Source: Aulosira sp. FACHB-615
GTDB lineage: Bacteria > Cyanobacteriota > Cyanobacteriia > Cyanobacteriales > Nostocaceae
Assembly: GCF_014698045.1 (NCBI RefSeq)
Contig: NZ_JACJSE010000028.1
Coordinates: forward strand, 1-64,000
Direction of reading: 5' to 3'
DNA length: 64,000 bases
Made by a program: the position numbers and the translations under genes. The notes below the pieces were generated by a model. That model saw only the letters and a program-made list of their open reading frames with translations, was not told the origin of the DNA and searched no databases. Of this stretch, positions 55,701 through 64,000 are shown in pieces; within the stretch, counting starts at the first letter, position 1, and each line of letters begins with the position of its first letter.

Positions 55701-58700
55701 GGAACGGAAAGCAACTGATAAGTCAAGCGATCGCCTGCATCTGGGTCAGTTGCAACGACTTGGTAGTTGTAAGCACTTCCAGTATTAGCGATGTAAACAG
55801 GAGTGGAAGTAATGCTAGGAGCGTGGTTGATTGCATTCGTACCCACTTCAATCGTGTAAATCTGGCTAGTGACCGCACCTTGCCCATCAGTCACCAGCAC
55901 TTCCACTTCCTGTTGACCAACTTGAGTAGCCTGGGGTGTCCACCGAATCGTGCCGTTGCTGTCGATGGTCATCCCGGCGGGAGCGCGACCTAAGCTGAAA
56001 GTGAGTGCATCATTTTCTGGGTCGTTAGCAACGACATTATAAGTGTATTGCTGATTCAGTGCGGCTTTGGTAACGGGATTTGAGACGATCGCTGGTGGAG
56101 CGTTAATTCCTGTTACAGTCAGTGTGAATTCTTGGCCAACGTACAAGCCATAGGCATCGGTGAGCCTTACTGCTACAGTATGTTCGCCAATTTGAGTGCT
56201 AGTTGGATTCCAGCGTAATGCGCCAGTTTGAGAATCAATGACCATTCCGACTGGTGCATTATCCAAACTCCAGAACAACAAATCGCCATCTGGGTCGCTG
56301 CCTGCAAGGTTGTACTCATAAGCCCGATCTAGGTTGGTAATTAGGTTAGGAGCAGAAGTAATGATGGGTGCATTATTAACGTAAGAAGCAGCACTGACTA
56401 CATTAATATCAAAAGATTGAGTAGCAATTCCACCGCGACCATCGCTGACGTTCAGCGTGACGTGTTGAGAACCAAGTTGAGAAGCTTGAGGTTGCCAGAA
56501 AATTCTCCCACTGCTGTCGATGGTCATGCCGGCTGGGGCATTCTCCAGACTCATTGATAGTGGGTCGCCGTTCGGGTCAGCAACTTGGACTGCATAGAAA
56601 TAACTCTGTCCTAATGCAATCTCAGTACGTGGACTAGAGCTAATAGCTGGGTTTTGGTTGAGTGGAGCATTTTGGGCTTCCAAAACCTGGATGTCGAAAA
56701 ATTGAGTAGTTTTACCACCCCGACCATCGTTAATTGTAATTGCAAACGATTGTTGACCGATTTGACTATCAGTAGGAGTCCAGGTTAAAAGACCAGTCTG
56801 CGGATTGATGTGAGCATTACTAGGCGCAGCAGTCAAACTGTAAGTGATAGTGTCACCATCTGGGTCTTGAGTACGAGGCTGATAAGAGTATGTTTGCCCA
56901 ACAGCAATCGGCTCTGTTGGCAGACCATAACCCGGCCCAGATAAAAATACTGGTAAGGAATTAAAAGGATCTACTTTAATTTGGAATGATTGTAGAGTTT
57001 GTTCACCGCGCCCATCAGCCACAGACAAAATGACATCATGCAATCCTAAGTCATTAGCCGTAGGAACCCAAGAAATTAATCCTGTTGTCGGATCAATTAC
57101 CATACCATCAGGCCCAACCTTGAGACTGTAAGAAACTGGGTCTCCGTCTGGGTCACTAGCTATGGGTTTATAACGGAACTTCTGCCCTGCCATTGCGGTT
57201 GTTGTCGGCTGGCTGAGGAAAGTAGGTGGTGAGTTAATTGCCGACCCAATAACATTGACAAAATCAATTTGTTTAATTACTTGATTATTAGCAACAGTAA
57301 CCTGATAATTTCCAGTGGTCGGTGTAGTTAAAGACCAAGTGGGTTGGAGTTCTTGTACTACAGTATAGTTACCAGCCGCAACATTAAATGAGTAATTACC
57401 TTGATTATCGGTGCGTGTAAATACTTCATCCCCATCGCGTTGACCATTATTATTACTATCAAGGTATACAGGAACATTGGCTAATCCTTTACCTTGAGAA
57501 ATGGTGCGAATTTCAATGTCATCTAGTCCCCAGCTTTCATTATCAAAAGATAAGAAGGGATTGTCTCCTGAAAAATCTAGGATTAAATTATCGCCTGAAT
57601 GTTCAAAGGTAAAAGTTAAATCATAAACAGTATCTCCATAGAAGCTGTAACCCAAAGTATTCACTTCAGAAGCACCTGTACGGGGTGCATTATTGGCAGT
57701 AGAGGGAATATCAGGATGAGTATCTGGATAATTATTAGGATAAGCTTGTCCTGCATGTTGCCCAAAAGTATTTTCATACCAATAAAAATCTACATTCAAG
57801 AAATTGGTATGCAGTAGAGTAGGGCCATCTCGTACTATTAAATCCCAGGTATGTGGTACATCACCCAACCAATTCGCATTCCCATCCCAAGATTCAATGA
57901 CAAACAACTTAAATGACAACGTGATTTTGTCGTGTTCGGGTAAGTCATTAAGTGTTAGGCTAGTCTTCCCTCCTCCTTGCCCATCTCTGGCATATCGCCC
58001 TAAAAAGCTGCGTTCCCCTACTGGAGTGATTTCTGTTTTCGGGTTTGACCATTCAGACAATGATTTTGTTGGGTCTTCAAAATCTTCAAAGTAAATCAGT
58101 TGTTCTTTTGGCCCACCATTATCTACATAAACTCTGCCACTAATTACTCCTGGTACAACATCAGAAGTATTTAAAGTGAAACTTTGAACATCTACCCCAC
58201 CTCGGCTATCTTGCACCTGCACTGTCACATCCTGTTGACCTACTACGGGAGTAGTCCAACTAATTATGCCAGTACGGGCATCAATGGTCATTCCTTCTGG
58301 AGCTTGCACGAGTGAGTAAGTTAAGACATCATTATCTGCATCCAGCGCATCAACATCATAAGTGTAAGTTTTAGAGATATAAGCTGAAGTTGTTGCCTCT
58401 GAAATGATAGTTGGTGCATAGTTTCCAGCTTGTGCTTGCGTCCGTACCTGAAAAGCTTGCTCGGCAACTCCACCCCGACCATCGGTAACTGCAAACACTA
58501 CATTGTATGTACCTAGTTGTGTGCCTGTGGGAGTCCAATTAACTACTCCTGTATTGGGGTCTATCGTCATCCCTTGTGGCCCATTGACCAGTGAAAAAGT
58601 TAAACTATCACGATCAGCATCCTGAGCAACTAATTGATAAGTATAAGGAGTATTAATTTTGGCATCAACTATTGGTGTAGAAGTGAAAACTGGTGGTCGG

Positions 58701-61700
58701 TTCGGTGGTGCATCAATTACAGATAAAGTATATTGCTGCTGCGTCACACCACCACGATTGTCATCTACTTCCACAACAACGACTTGATTACCAATAGTTG
58801 TCGTTTCCCAATTAATTAAACCAGTAGTAGCATCAATCGTCATCCCATCAGGGGAAACCAACAGTTTGTAGGTCAATGAATCGCCATTAGGGTCAGTAGC
58901 ATTGACATCATAGTGGTAATATTGACCACCGATAATTTCTAAATTGGGATTAGTTGTAATCGTTGGCGCGGCGTTAACTTCTGCCAGTACGGCCAAATCA
59001 TAAGTAAACTGTATTCCTTGAGGATTGTAGAAAATCAAGGAGCGATTGCTTGTTACCTCGTCTCGGTCAAGCTTTCTATCGCCTACAAGGTTGCTGAAAT
59101 TATAGTAGGGGATGCCATCTGGCGTAAAACCATCAGGTTGACGCACAAAAACACTAGGATCACTAATATTTTTGACAGCAACAATTAAAGGAGCATCAAC
59201 ACTGTAAGAACCAACATTGTGGAGGGCGATATCTGCATACAATAATCGAGTATCGGCATTCAACGTTGTGCGATGATATTCGATGGCAATACTGGAAGAA
59301 ACATCAGCCAATAAGTTAAAGTTAGGTGCGCTTCCACTTTGAGAAGTAGTCTGAGTACTAAAACTAGAACCATTAGGCGATTGAGTCCCAACAGGTGCAT
59401 CTAAGAGGGCAAAATCCGTAATCTTAACATTAGTGGTAGTATCTCGATCATTATTTACCAAACGGAAGATTAACTTCGCGTTTGTATTAGGAGTGATACC
59501 CACCAGATTCAATCTCACAGTGCGGTCTGCGGAATTGTAACTAGCACCTGCTCCTAAAGCAATTGGTTCACCCTCAGTCCAGTTGAAGAAAGCATCTCGA
59601 CCACCGACAATTGTATGTACTAAAGAATTGCCATTAACATCAACTAACGCAACTTCAAAAGCATCATTAATTGCATTTGCATCACTAATATCAAACTGCG
59701 GGTCTATCTTAAAGCTGAGGATAGAAGGAGTGTTAGGAACTGTGAAAGGTAAAGTACGAGTAGTGGCAAAATTTGCCCCTTCTATAAGATTAACTTGAGG
59801 CGATAATTCATAAGTTTGAGTTGCTGTTAATCCACCTATATCTTGAACACTTAAAGTAATATTATATTTTCCATTCAGGAATTCATTGGAAGTCCCTGTC
59901 AAGGTGGCAGTGCCATTGCCATTGTCTCTCAGTGTTAACCAGCTAGGCAAATTGGTAGCAGTAATAATACGTTGATCAGCAATATCTGGGTCAGTTGTGG
60001 TGATATTGTAGGTGTAGGGATTGTTAACATCAACAACTAAAGTAGGTTGACTGCTAAAGCTAGGCTTTTCATTAATATTGGTAACGCTAATACTAAAAAC
60101 TTCTGTTTTACTTAAGCCATTGGTATCAGTACTGCGGACAGTGATTGAGTGTTGGTTGTTGCTTTCAAAATCTAGCAGTGTACCATCAGCAACTTGCAAA
60201 GAATTACCGACAATCTGAAAACGACCAAGAGCATCATCAACTAAGGTGTAAGTGTAGCTATCTTGGGTATCTGAATCAATACTGCTAAGTTGACCAATTA
60301 CTGTCCCGGTAGCACTATTTTCTGCCACCATGTTACCTACTAAGTTAATGGCAGTGGGTGGGCTAAAACGGTAAATGGTAGTGTTGAATGTGTTTTCATT
60401 TCCAGCAATATCAATAGCTTTGACTGTGAAAGAATTGTTTCCTGGTACTAACTGAACATTGCTAAAGATAAATTTGCCAGTACTGTCAGAGATCACTACT
60501 GTACCAGTTTGTTCTAAAGTTACAGTGGCATTTGCCTCTGTTTGACCCACCAAATTGACAATGCCTTGAGAAGTTTGCTGATCTCCAATTACACCAGAAT
60601 CAGATGTAGCATCTAGATTGAAAGTGGGTGTTATAACACTTGTATCGAGGGTAAAGCTGAGGTCAAAGACATTAGATTGGTTGCCAAATTCGTCTACTGC
60701 TTGTAAATGTAATGTATGAAGTCCCTCGCTTAAAGTCCCACCGTAAATACTCTCTAATTGTTGGCGGTTAAGAGTAAAGCTACCATCCGGTTGGCGCAAA
60801 GTCGTAATGTTGATAAAGTTGGCAATTGGAGTATTATCAAAACCGGCTTTGAATTGGGCTACACGACTAGTATCAACAACATTCCCTCTAATTGTCGGGT
60901 CAAAGGTAATGAAGTCATTATTAGTCGTTCCTCCTGGGGCAGTATCATTGGCCAAAGAGGCGGTAATGACTGGGGCTGTTTCATCTAATTGAACAGTGAC
61001 GTTATATTGTGTTGTCAGACGATTACCCGCAGCATCAAGGGCAGTGATGGTCAAAATGTGAATTCCATTCCCCAACCCTGTCAAATCTAATTCCTGCTCA
61101 AAAGCCCCCGACACATTATGCGAGATCGCAATTTCTGCGCCATTATTAAAGCGATAGCTTAAGGAAGTGATGTTACTACCCGTACCATCGATACTACCAG
61201 CAAGTTTATCTCCAGAACGCAGAGGAGCTTGATTTACGGGTTTAGTCAGTGTTAATTGCGGTAAGGCAGTATCAATATTAATAGCAAGTGAAGATACAGA
61301 AGAATTGGTATTGCCAGCGATGTCAGTCACACTAGCACTCAAATTATGAATACCATCGGTCAAATCAGAAGTAACGATTTGCCAACTACCATCGGTATTA
61401 GCAGTAGTTTGACCAATCTGCTGTCCATCACTGAATAACTGTACAAAAGCTCCAGCTTCCGCAGTCCCTGTGATAGTGGGAGTAGCATCATTCGTGAGGA
61501 GATCGCTATTACTAATTCCAGAATCACTAGTTTTTGATAATTCTAGAGTTGGTGCCGGTGTGGTTGTATCTAGAGTAAAAGCAATAGCAAATAGTCCAGA
61601 AACATTCCCGGATGAATCTACAGCTTGTAGAGTTAGTACGTGCTGCCCATCCGGTAAGGTACCACCATAGATTTGCTCTAGTTGAGTGCGGTTAAAACTA

Positions 61701-64000
61701 AAACTACCATCTGCTTGTCGCTGTGGTAGGACATTGATAAAGTTTGCAACAATCGTATTTTCAAAACCAGCACGGAAGCTGACAACAGAGTTCGCATCGT
61801 TGACAGTACCAGTAATGCTGGGGTCAAAGGTTATCCTATCGCTATTAGTCGTATTACCAAGGGCAGTGTCCCGTTGCAAAGTAGCTGTAATTATGGGTGC
61901 TTGATTGTCCACCGCAACAGTGACATTATATTGAATCGTCTTAGTATTACCTGCAAGGTCAGTTGTAACAAGTGTCAAGGTATGTTGACCGTTGGCAATA
62001 CCTGTTAAATCAAATGCTTGATCAAATGCACCATTGGAACTCAAAGGAACTGCAATCTCTGGCAATTGGTCAAATCGATAGCTCAGGGCAACTACAGCAC
62101 TGCCTGTACCATCTACTGTGCCAGTTAATCGAGATGTCTGTTGCAATGATTGAGTATCAACAGGAGTAAAGAGCGTTAGTTGGGGTAATGCTGTATCGAT
62201 GGTGAAGTTAATCGGTGTACTGTTAGTGCTGACATTACCTGCAATATCAGAAGCTATGGCAGTTATATTATAAATACCATCAGCTAAATTATTAGTCGTA
62301 AACTGCCAATTTCCATTACCATCTGTGGTCGTTTGTCCCAACAATTGTCCGTTGTGAAATAGCTGAACTGTGGAGAATGCCTCAGCATTGCCAGAAATTG
62401 TAGGTGTACTGTCTTGCGTTACGCGATCGCTATTACTAATACCACTATCACTAGCAACCACTAAATTTAAGTTACTGGGTGGAGCTATTGTTGTATCCAC
62501 CGTAATTGTTAGTTGACTAGAAACAGCACTCTTATTTCCGGCAACATCTTCGGCGGTAGCCGTAAAGATATGCTGTCCATCCGTTAGGGTTTGAGTTTGT
62601 AATTCCCAAGTACCATTAGAGGTGGCAGTAGTTTGTCCAATTTGTTGTCCTTCTTTATATAAACGGACTATTGAACCAGATGCCGCATTACCTTGGAGTG
62701 TAGGAGTAGAATTTTTAGTAATCTTGTCGCTGTTACTAATCCCCGTGTCGCTATTCGTAGCTAACTTGAGAGTTGGGGCATTGGGCGCAATTGTGTCAAC
62801 AACAATTTGTAGTGGTGTTGAGGACGAACTAACATTGCCTGCAATATCTTCGGCGGTGGCGGTAAGATTATAAATGCCATCAGTTAGAGTACTGGTAACA
62901 ATTTGCCAAACACCGTTACTATTGGCAACACCAGCACCAATCACTTGACCATTATTGCTGAGTTTTACAACTGCACCTGCTTCGGCGTTACCAGTAATTG
63001 TTGGTTGATTTTTATTTGTAATATTATCTGTATTGCTATTTCCCGTATCATTGTTAGCTGTCAAATCAAGATTGTTGGGAGTAAGCGTTTTTGTATCGAG
63101 ATAAAAAGTTAAATTATAAATATTAGATAAATTGCCGTAAAAATCTATTGCTTGTAGATGCAGTGTATGAATACCATCCGGCAGAGTTGTACCATAGATA
63201 GATTCTAGTTGTGTGCGGTTTATGGTAAAACTACCGTCGGCATTATATTGAGGTTGAAAAGTTTTATAGTTAGCAGATGGGGTACTATTAAACCCTGCAC
63301 GTAATTCTAGAATTGGACTATTATCGCTGACCCTGGCTACAATTGCCGGGTCAGAGGTAATTTTATCTGTATTTGTTGTATTTCCTGGTGCTGTATCGCG
63401 TAACAAAGATGCGGTTACTACAGGAGCAATGGCATCAGGTTGGATAACTGTAGCTCCACCATTAAAAATAATGTTACCTTTGGCCCCAATTGTGCCGTAT
63501 AGTATCGAATTACCATTGTAAGTAAAGTTTTTGACACTTAAGAAGGAACCACGAGTGTTAGAAGCTCCATTATAGATAATATCCCCCTGTGAAATGACTC
63601 TCAAGTTATCAGTGGGATTGATACTGCTGGTAGCGCCATTGAAAATAATACTACCGTTAGTATTAGCATTTGCCAGTAAGGTTGTACCTATAAATTTGGC
63701 TCCACCGTTCATGTTAATCAAACCAGAAGCAAATACCGCTAATTCTTTTGCTTGGACATTCGATAGATTAATATTACCGTTATTAGTAATTAGAGCTACA
63801 TTATTAAAATTGTGATTGTTACCGTTGAAATTAATATCTCCTTGCTCAACAATAATTACGTAATTATTTAAAGTGATATTGCTGGGAATATTTAAGCCAC
63901 CACCTGTGACTCTAACCACTGTCGGAGTGCTGGCTGTTCCAGGTTGAGGAAACTTCTGCGACCAGTCATTTGCATTGTTGAGAGGATTTTGACTGGCGTT
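49772..64000 (-). CDS. Giant Ig/He_PIG/Rhs polymorphic toxin, 5' end outside window
   Basis: The frame is open beyond its nominal GTG at 63919 to the window edge (NASQNPLNNANDWSQKFPQP), so the start lies outside and more than 4,740 residues are encoded. In order: an Asn/Gly-rich beta-helix-like start; bacterial Ig-like repeats (TPTITGNAEAGAVVKL type) to about residue 1200; a cadherin-like unit near 1200-1280; and about ten He_PIG repeats (DPNGDPLTYxLxxxPxGMTID). A lectin-like insert near 1930-2120 with an SdrD-B domain (NVPVYLDSNNNGQRDGDEVF) falls within that series. The Rhs part begins near residue 3076 and contains some thirty YD repeats and the core end (RARYYDSDLGRFISKDAFAG). The tip has membrane helices and an ART-like end (LYHGTS, TYLAEEQNTAEYFA, GHERILYNIDGF). 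It is probably a surface-delivered contact toxin. Confidence 0.9.
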   Translation of the reverse strand, partial: NASQNPLNNANDWSQKFPQPGTASTPTVVRVTGGGLNIPSNITLNNYVIIVEQGDINFNGNNHNFNNVALITNNGNINLSNVQAKELAVFASGLINMNGGAKFIGTTLLANANTNGSIIFNGATSSINPTDNLRVISQGDIIYNGASNTRGSFLSVKNFTYNGNSILYGTIGAKGNIIFNGGATVIQPDAIAPVVTASLLRDTAPGNTTNTDKITSDPAIVARVSDNSPILELRAGFNSTPSANYKTFQPQYNADGSFTINRTQLESIYGTTLPDGIHTLHLQAIDFYGNLSNIYNLTFYLDTKTLTPNNLDLTANNDTGNSNTDNITNKNQPTITGNAEAGAVVKLSNNGQVIGAGVANSNGVWQIVTSTLTDGIYNLTATAEDIAGNVSSSSTPLQIVVDTIAPNAPTLKLATNSDTGISNSDKITKNSTPTLQGNAASGSIVRLYKEGQQIGQTTATSNGTWELQTQTLTDGQHIFTATAEDVAGNKSAVSSQLTITVDTTIAPPSNLNLVVASDSGISNSDRVTQDSTPTISGNAEAFSTVQLFHNGQLLGQTTTDGNGNWQFTTNNLADGIYNITAIASDIAGNVSTNSTPINFTIDTALPQLTLFTPVDTQSLQQTSRLTGTVDGTGSAVVALSYRFDQLPEIAVPLSSNGAFDQAFDLTGIANGQHTLTLVTTDLAGNTKTIQYNVTVAVDNQAPIITATLQRDTALGNTTNSDRITFDPSITGTVNDANSVVSFRAGFENTIVANFINVLPQRQADGSFSFNRTQLEQIYGGTLPDGQHVLTLQAVDSSGNVSGLFAIAFTLDTTTPAPTLELSKTSDSGISNSDLLTNDATPTITGTAEAGAFVQLFSDGQQIGQTTANTDGSWQIVTSDLTDGIHNLSASVTDIAGNTNSSVSSLAINIDTALPQLTLTKPVNQAPLRSGDKLAGSIDGTGSNITSLSYRFNNGAEIAISHNVSGAFEQELDLTGLGNGIHILTITALDAAGNRLTTQYNVTVQLDETAPVITASLANDTAPGGTTNNDFITFDPTIRGNVVDTSRVAQFKAGFDNTPIANFINITTLRQPDGSFTLNRQQLESIYGGTLSEGLHTLHLQAVDEFGNQSNVFDLSFTLDTSVITPTFNLDATSDSGVIGDQQTSQGIVNLVGQTEANATVTLEQTGTVVISDSTGKFIFSNVQLVPGNNSFTVKAIDIAGNENTFNTTIYRFSPPTAINLVGNMVAENSATGTVIGQLSSIDSDTQDSYTYTLVDDALGRFQIVGNSLQVADGTLLDFESNNQHSITVRSTDTNGLSKTEVFSISVTNINEKPSFSSQPTLVVDVNNPYTYNITTTDPDIADQRIITATNLPSWLTLRDNGNGTATLTGTSNEFLNGKYNITLSVQDIGGLTATQTYELSPQVNLIEGANFATTRTLPFTVPNTPSILSFKIDPQFDISDANAINDAFEVALVDVNGNSLVHTIVGGRDAFFNWTEGEPIALGAGASYNSADRTVRLNLVGITPNTNAKLIFRLVNNDRDTTTNVKITDFALLDAPVGTQSPNGSSFSTQTTSQSGSAPNFNLLADVSSSIAIEYHRTTLNADTRLLYADIALHNVGSYSVDAPLIVAVKNISDPSVFVRQPDGFTPDGIPYYNFSNLVGDRKLDRDEVTSNRSLIFYNPQGIQFTYDLAVLAEVNAAPTITTNPNLEIIGGQYYHYDVNATDPNGDSLTYKLLVSPDGMTIDATTGLINWETTTIGNQVVVVEVDDNRGGVTQQQYTLSVIDAPPNRPPVFTSTPIVDAKINTPYTYQLVAQDADRDSLTFSLVNGPQGMTIDPNTGVVNWTPTGTQLGTYNVVFAVTDGRGGVAEQAFQVRTQAQAGNYAPTIISEATTSAYISKTYTYDVDALDADNDVLTYSLVQAPEGMTIDARTGIISWTTPVVGQQDVTVQVQDSRGGVDVQSFTLNTSDVVPGVISGRVYVDNGGPKEQLIYFEDFEDPTKSLSEWSNPKTEITPVGERSFLGRYARDGQGGGKTSLTLNDLPEHDKITLSFKLFVIESWDGNANWLGDVPHTWDLIVRDGPTLLHTNFLNVDFYWYENTFGQHAGQAYPNNYPDTHPDIPSTANNAPRTGASEVNTLGYSFYGDTVYDLTFTFEHSGDNLILDFSGDNPFLSFDNESWGLDDIEIRTISQGKGLANVPVYLDSNNNGQRDGDEVFTRTDNQGNYSFNVAAGNYTVVQELQPTWSLTTPTTGNYQVTVANNQVIKQIDFVNVIGSAINSPPTFLSQPTTTAMAGQKFRYKPIASDPDGDPVSYSLKVGPDGMVIDPTTGLISWVPTANDLGLHDVILSVADGRGEQTLQSFQIKVDPFNSLPVFLSGPGYGLPTEPIAVGQTYSYQPRTQDPDGDTITYSLTAAPSNAHINPQTGLLTWTPTDSQIGQQSFAITINDGRGGKTTQFFDIQVLEAQNAPLNQNPAISSSPRTEIALGQSYFYAVQVADPNGDPLSMSLENAPAGMTIDSSGRIFWQPQASQLGSQHVTLNVSDGRGGIATQSFDINVVSAASYVNNAPIITSAPNLITNLDRAYEYNLAGSDPDGDLLFWSLDNAPVGMVIDSQTGALRWNPTSTQIGEHTVAVRLTDAYGLYVGQEFTLTVTGINAPPAIVSNPVTKAALNQQYTYNVVANDPENDALTFSLGRAPAGMTIDSNGTIRWTPQATQVGQQEVEVLVTDGQGAVTSQIYTIEVGTNAINHAPSITSTPVYIANTGSAYNYQVVATDPDAGDRLTYQLLSVPAGVTGITIDANTGLLTWQNPVAGNYRIVVGAVDAGGLGAAQGFNLTARANNAPVIRSNPVLTATPGSAYAYDIIAADVDGDRLTYTLDQASLNKGITLDTLGRLRWNPTVSNVGTHRIVLSVSDGITSTPQQYDLVVAADTVAPQVRLIANYDTVDLGETVIFQARATDNIKVAGLQLLVNGNAVVLDANGMARYTTTEPGTIFAQAIATDTAGNIGQATFDVAVIDTSDVNAPEVSLNLGAIAGSLVTAPIDIRGSISDDGQLDYYRLLVAPVAGGEFREIAFVDNPNAIANGVLGKFDPSLLQNDSYILRLEVADNGGNISYSEQVVDVAGELKLGNFRLSFTDLTVPVTGIPITLTRTYDTLTSGITDDFGYGWRMEFRDTDLRTSLRPPSEEEQLLGYQSAFKDGTRVYITLPGGKREAFTFKPTVDPIFGLASSIGGESATVYKPGFVGDKGVTSTLTVKSARILRKDGTDEYVGLNGGINYNPADVNFGNVYVLTTKEGIVYEIDAATGDLLTVTDTNGNKLTYTDDGIYSSAGKQVTFERDAQGRIASVKDPMGELIRYTYDAKGDLISVTDRENNTTRMEYNQERSHYLDKIIDPLNRTGAKANYDEATGRLKEIVDVNGQKVEMSYDPNNSKQVIKDTRGYSTTYIYDQRGNVLQEIDALGGITTRTYDDENNLLTKVDPDGVSTTYTYDNKGNISSIADQDGNVTRITYNKYGETLNIISPRGLTVSSTYDGNGNLLSRTNTDGQTVTFSYDNFGRLIKQTAADGEISTYTYDAFGNATSFTDSRGNQAIATYDLNGKVKTMSMVFPKENQTLNTSYTYDNEGRTTSITDPQGNVTTTEYDAKGNIIATTDIKGNRTQYFYDEKGQQVKVILPDNTPNNPDDNPVVLTEYDAVGMVISQTSATGLKTRYVYDQLGRLAETILPDLTPENSNDNPIEKIEYTAAGRIKADVDIFGTRTEYTYDNLGRVSKQTDFFGNSAGNNITYTYNTDGQVTSITDAKNRTTLIGIDDKGRPSVTTYFDGTTSQVTYDNLGRTKSETNQLGQTTNYEYDAFGKVAAIINPLNQKTQFTYNSRGSLVKVTDALNHETKYEYDQFNRQIAVINANGDRTETTYDQYGQVAAVKDGNQHITQYFYNNLGALTAVKLANQATTNYIYDNLGRLTQFEDANHNKTTYEYDAFNRQVATNLPLGQRATTTYNNLGEVANTKDFNGDVITYSYDQYGRLASKLFSDTRVATVSYTYDPVTSQLKTVTDVRGVTTYSFDSYDRVNLISNPDGQTVGYTYDVLGNLKTLTTSGSTVNYSYDQLNRLNTVISGKQLAKYDYDAVGNLISTTLGDGTIETRQYDANNWLNKIETRDTSGTVLSSYAYTLDGLGHRTQVVENTGRTVNYTYDEVDQLKLESINDPILGNRTISYDYDLVGNRLKRNDSDPSSGLTTYIYDKNNRLISQTSGTKVTQYTYDNNGSMLTSDDGTNSVVYEWINDGENRLVGVKTTNANGSSQTKYIYDADGNRVTSITDGVRKNYLVDPRSYSKVLQEYDANGQILTKYFYGLGLIKSESGSDEKFYHSDGLGSTRLLTDGTGQVTDRYVYDAFGRLIANAGGSDNAYQFAGEQRDSTGLDYLRARYYDSDLGRFISKDAFAGHLASPISQNAYVYANANPVNITDPSGYESLEEASVASAIAGIFSSFSYASVVNIGRGIIGGALFGLAYGLIKQDAELIEGRRSEVAWNEVLNSTYTGAAFGGVFVNFPLAGAAFAAAGVASAIDEARKGHLLSAAVDLTFALGPLASKEGSEPILKQIEGILSQKNVKVSINQNTSDSVDISFSGDGISNFEVLYHGTSSSRAKNIVEGGFKKSPTYLAEEQNTAEYFAFESLSKYALEVKRQNRYTLETAPKSLTIIKFQIPKELATELKIDQANRSLIGEEKGLPTPIIEGGSGHERILYNIDGFNKALKSGQITTSRYRRKL

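Noticed and set aside
63900..63919. GTG at 63919 as the true start of the giant Rhs gene
   Set aside because: The frame stays open to the window end with sensible sequence, so the start lies outside.
1..64000. Search for tRNA, rRNA, CRISPR arrays, Cas genes and riboswitches
   Set aside because: None was recognised by eye on either strand; short or diverged RNAs cannot be excluded.

Overview
The window looks like an accessory island or large plasmid segment from a filamentous, Nostocales-type cyanobacterium. This is inferred from frequent HIP1-type GCGATCGC octamers, CHAT/NACHT/TPR/pentapeptide architectures typical of that group, and cyanobacterial plasmid-type genes. No rRNA, tRNA, housekeeping gene or CRISPR array was seen. 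No species is named because nothing in the sequence fixes one.

Layout. (1) 1-830: debris, namely the tail of a type I secretion protein and the 3' end of a plasmid replicon-type gene ('Rep-like' below). (2) 830-11341, minus strand: a seven-gene cassette running RHH regulator, small Pepco/Trypco-like protein, CHAT-TIR-STAND ATPase, then four TPR proteins that share one N-terminal domain. It reads as a conflict/immune switch with one effector ATPase and several detached receptor arms. (3) 11705-19266, plus strand: a STAND NTPase with a long helical region and a C-terminal CHAT protease. It is followed in the -1 frame, after a slippery A9-G site, by a second NACHT ATPase whose tail is split by an IS630 insertion. 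(4) 19439-20361: IS110 and Rep-like remnants. (5) 20384-29501, minus strand: membrane pentapeptide-repeat protein, CHAT protein, TPR protein and TPR-CHAT protein, with no ATPase. (6) 30322-32244: a secreted-looking TPR protein made of 14 nearly identical 120-bp units. (7) 32432-46716: TMEM175 remnant, Rpn-like nuclease, two related plasmid-type gene modules, an orphan Rhs toxin end interrupted by a TnpB element, and small hypothetical genes. (8) 46725-49295: transposase and transposase remnants. (9) 49345 to the window end, minus strand: a giant Ig/He_PIG/Rhs protein of more than 4,700 residues with an ART-like C-terminus, open at its 5' end, and a small candidate immunity gene 4 bp behind it.

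How it fits together. The window holds four CHAT protease domains, one TIR domain, three STAND/NACHT-type ATPases and seven TPR proteins, so it is a dense set of conflict-response modules. Scraps of the same Rep-like gene lie beside or between most of the cassettes. This suggests that the cassettes were assembled by recombination at copies of one replicon gene. The Rhs locus adds polymorphic toxins with an apparent silent tip cassette. The strongest candidates for undescribed biology are the multi-receptor CHAT-TIR-STAND operon and the STAND-CHAT-(frameshift)-NACHT locus. All functions are read from sequence motifs by eye; no database search was run.
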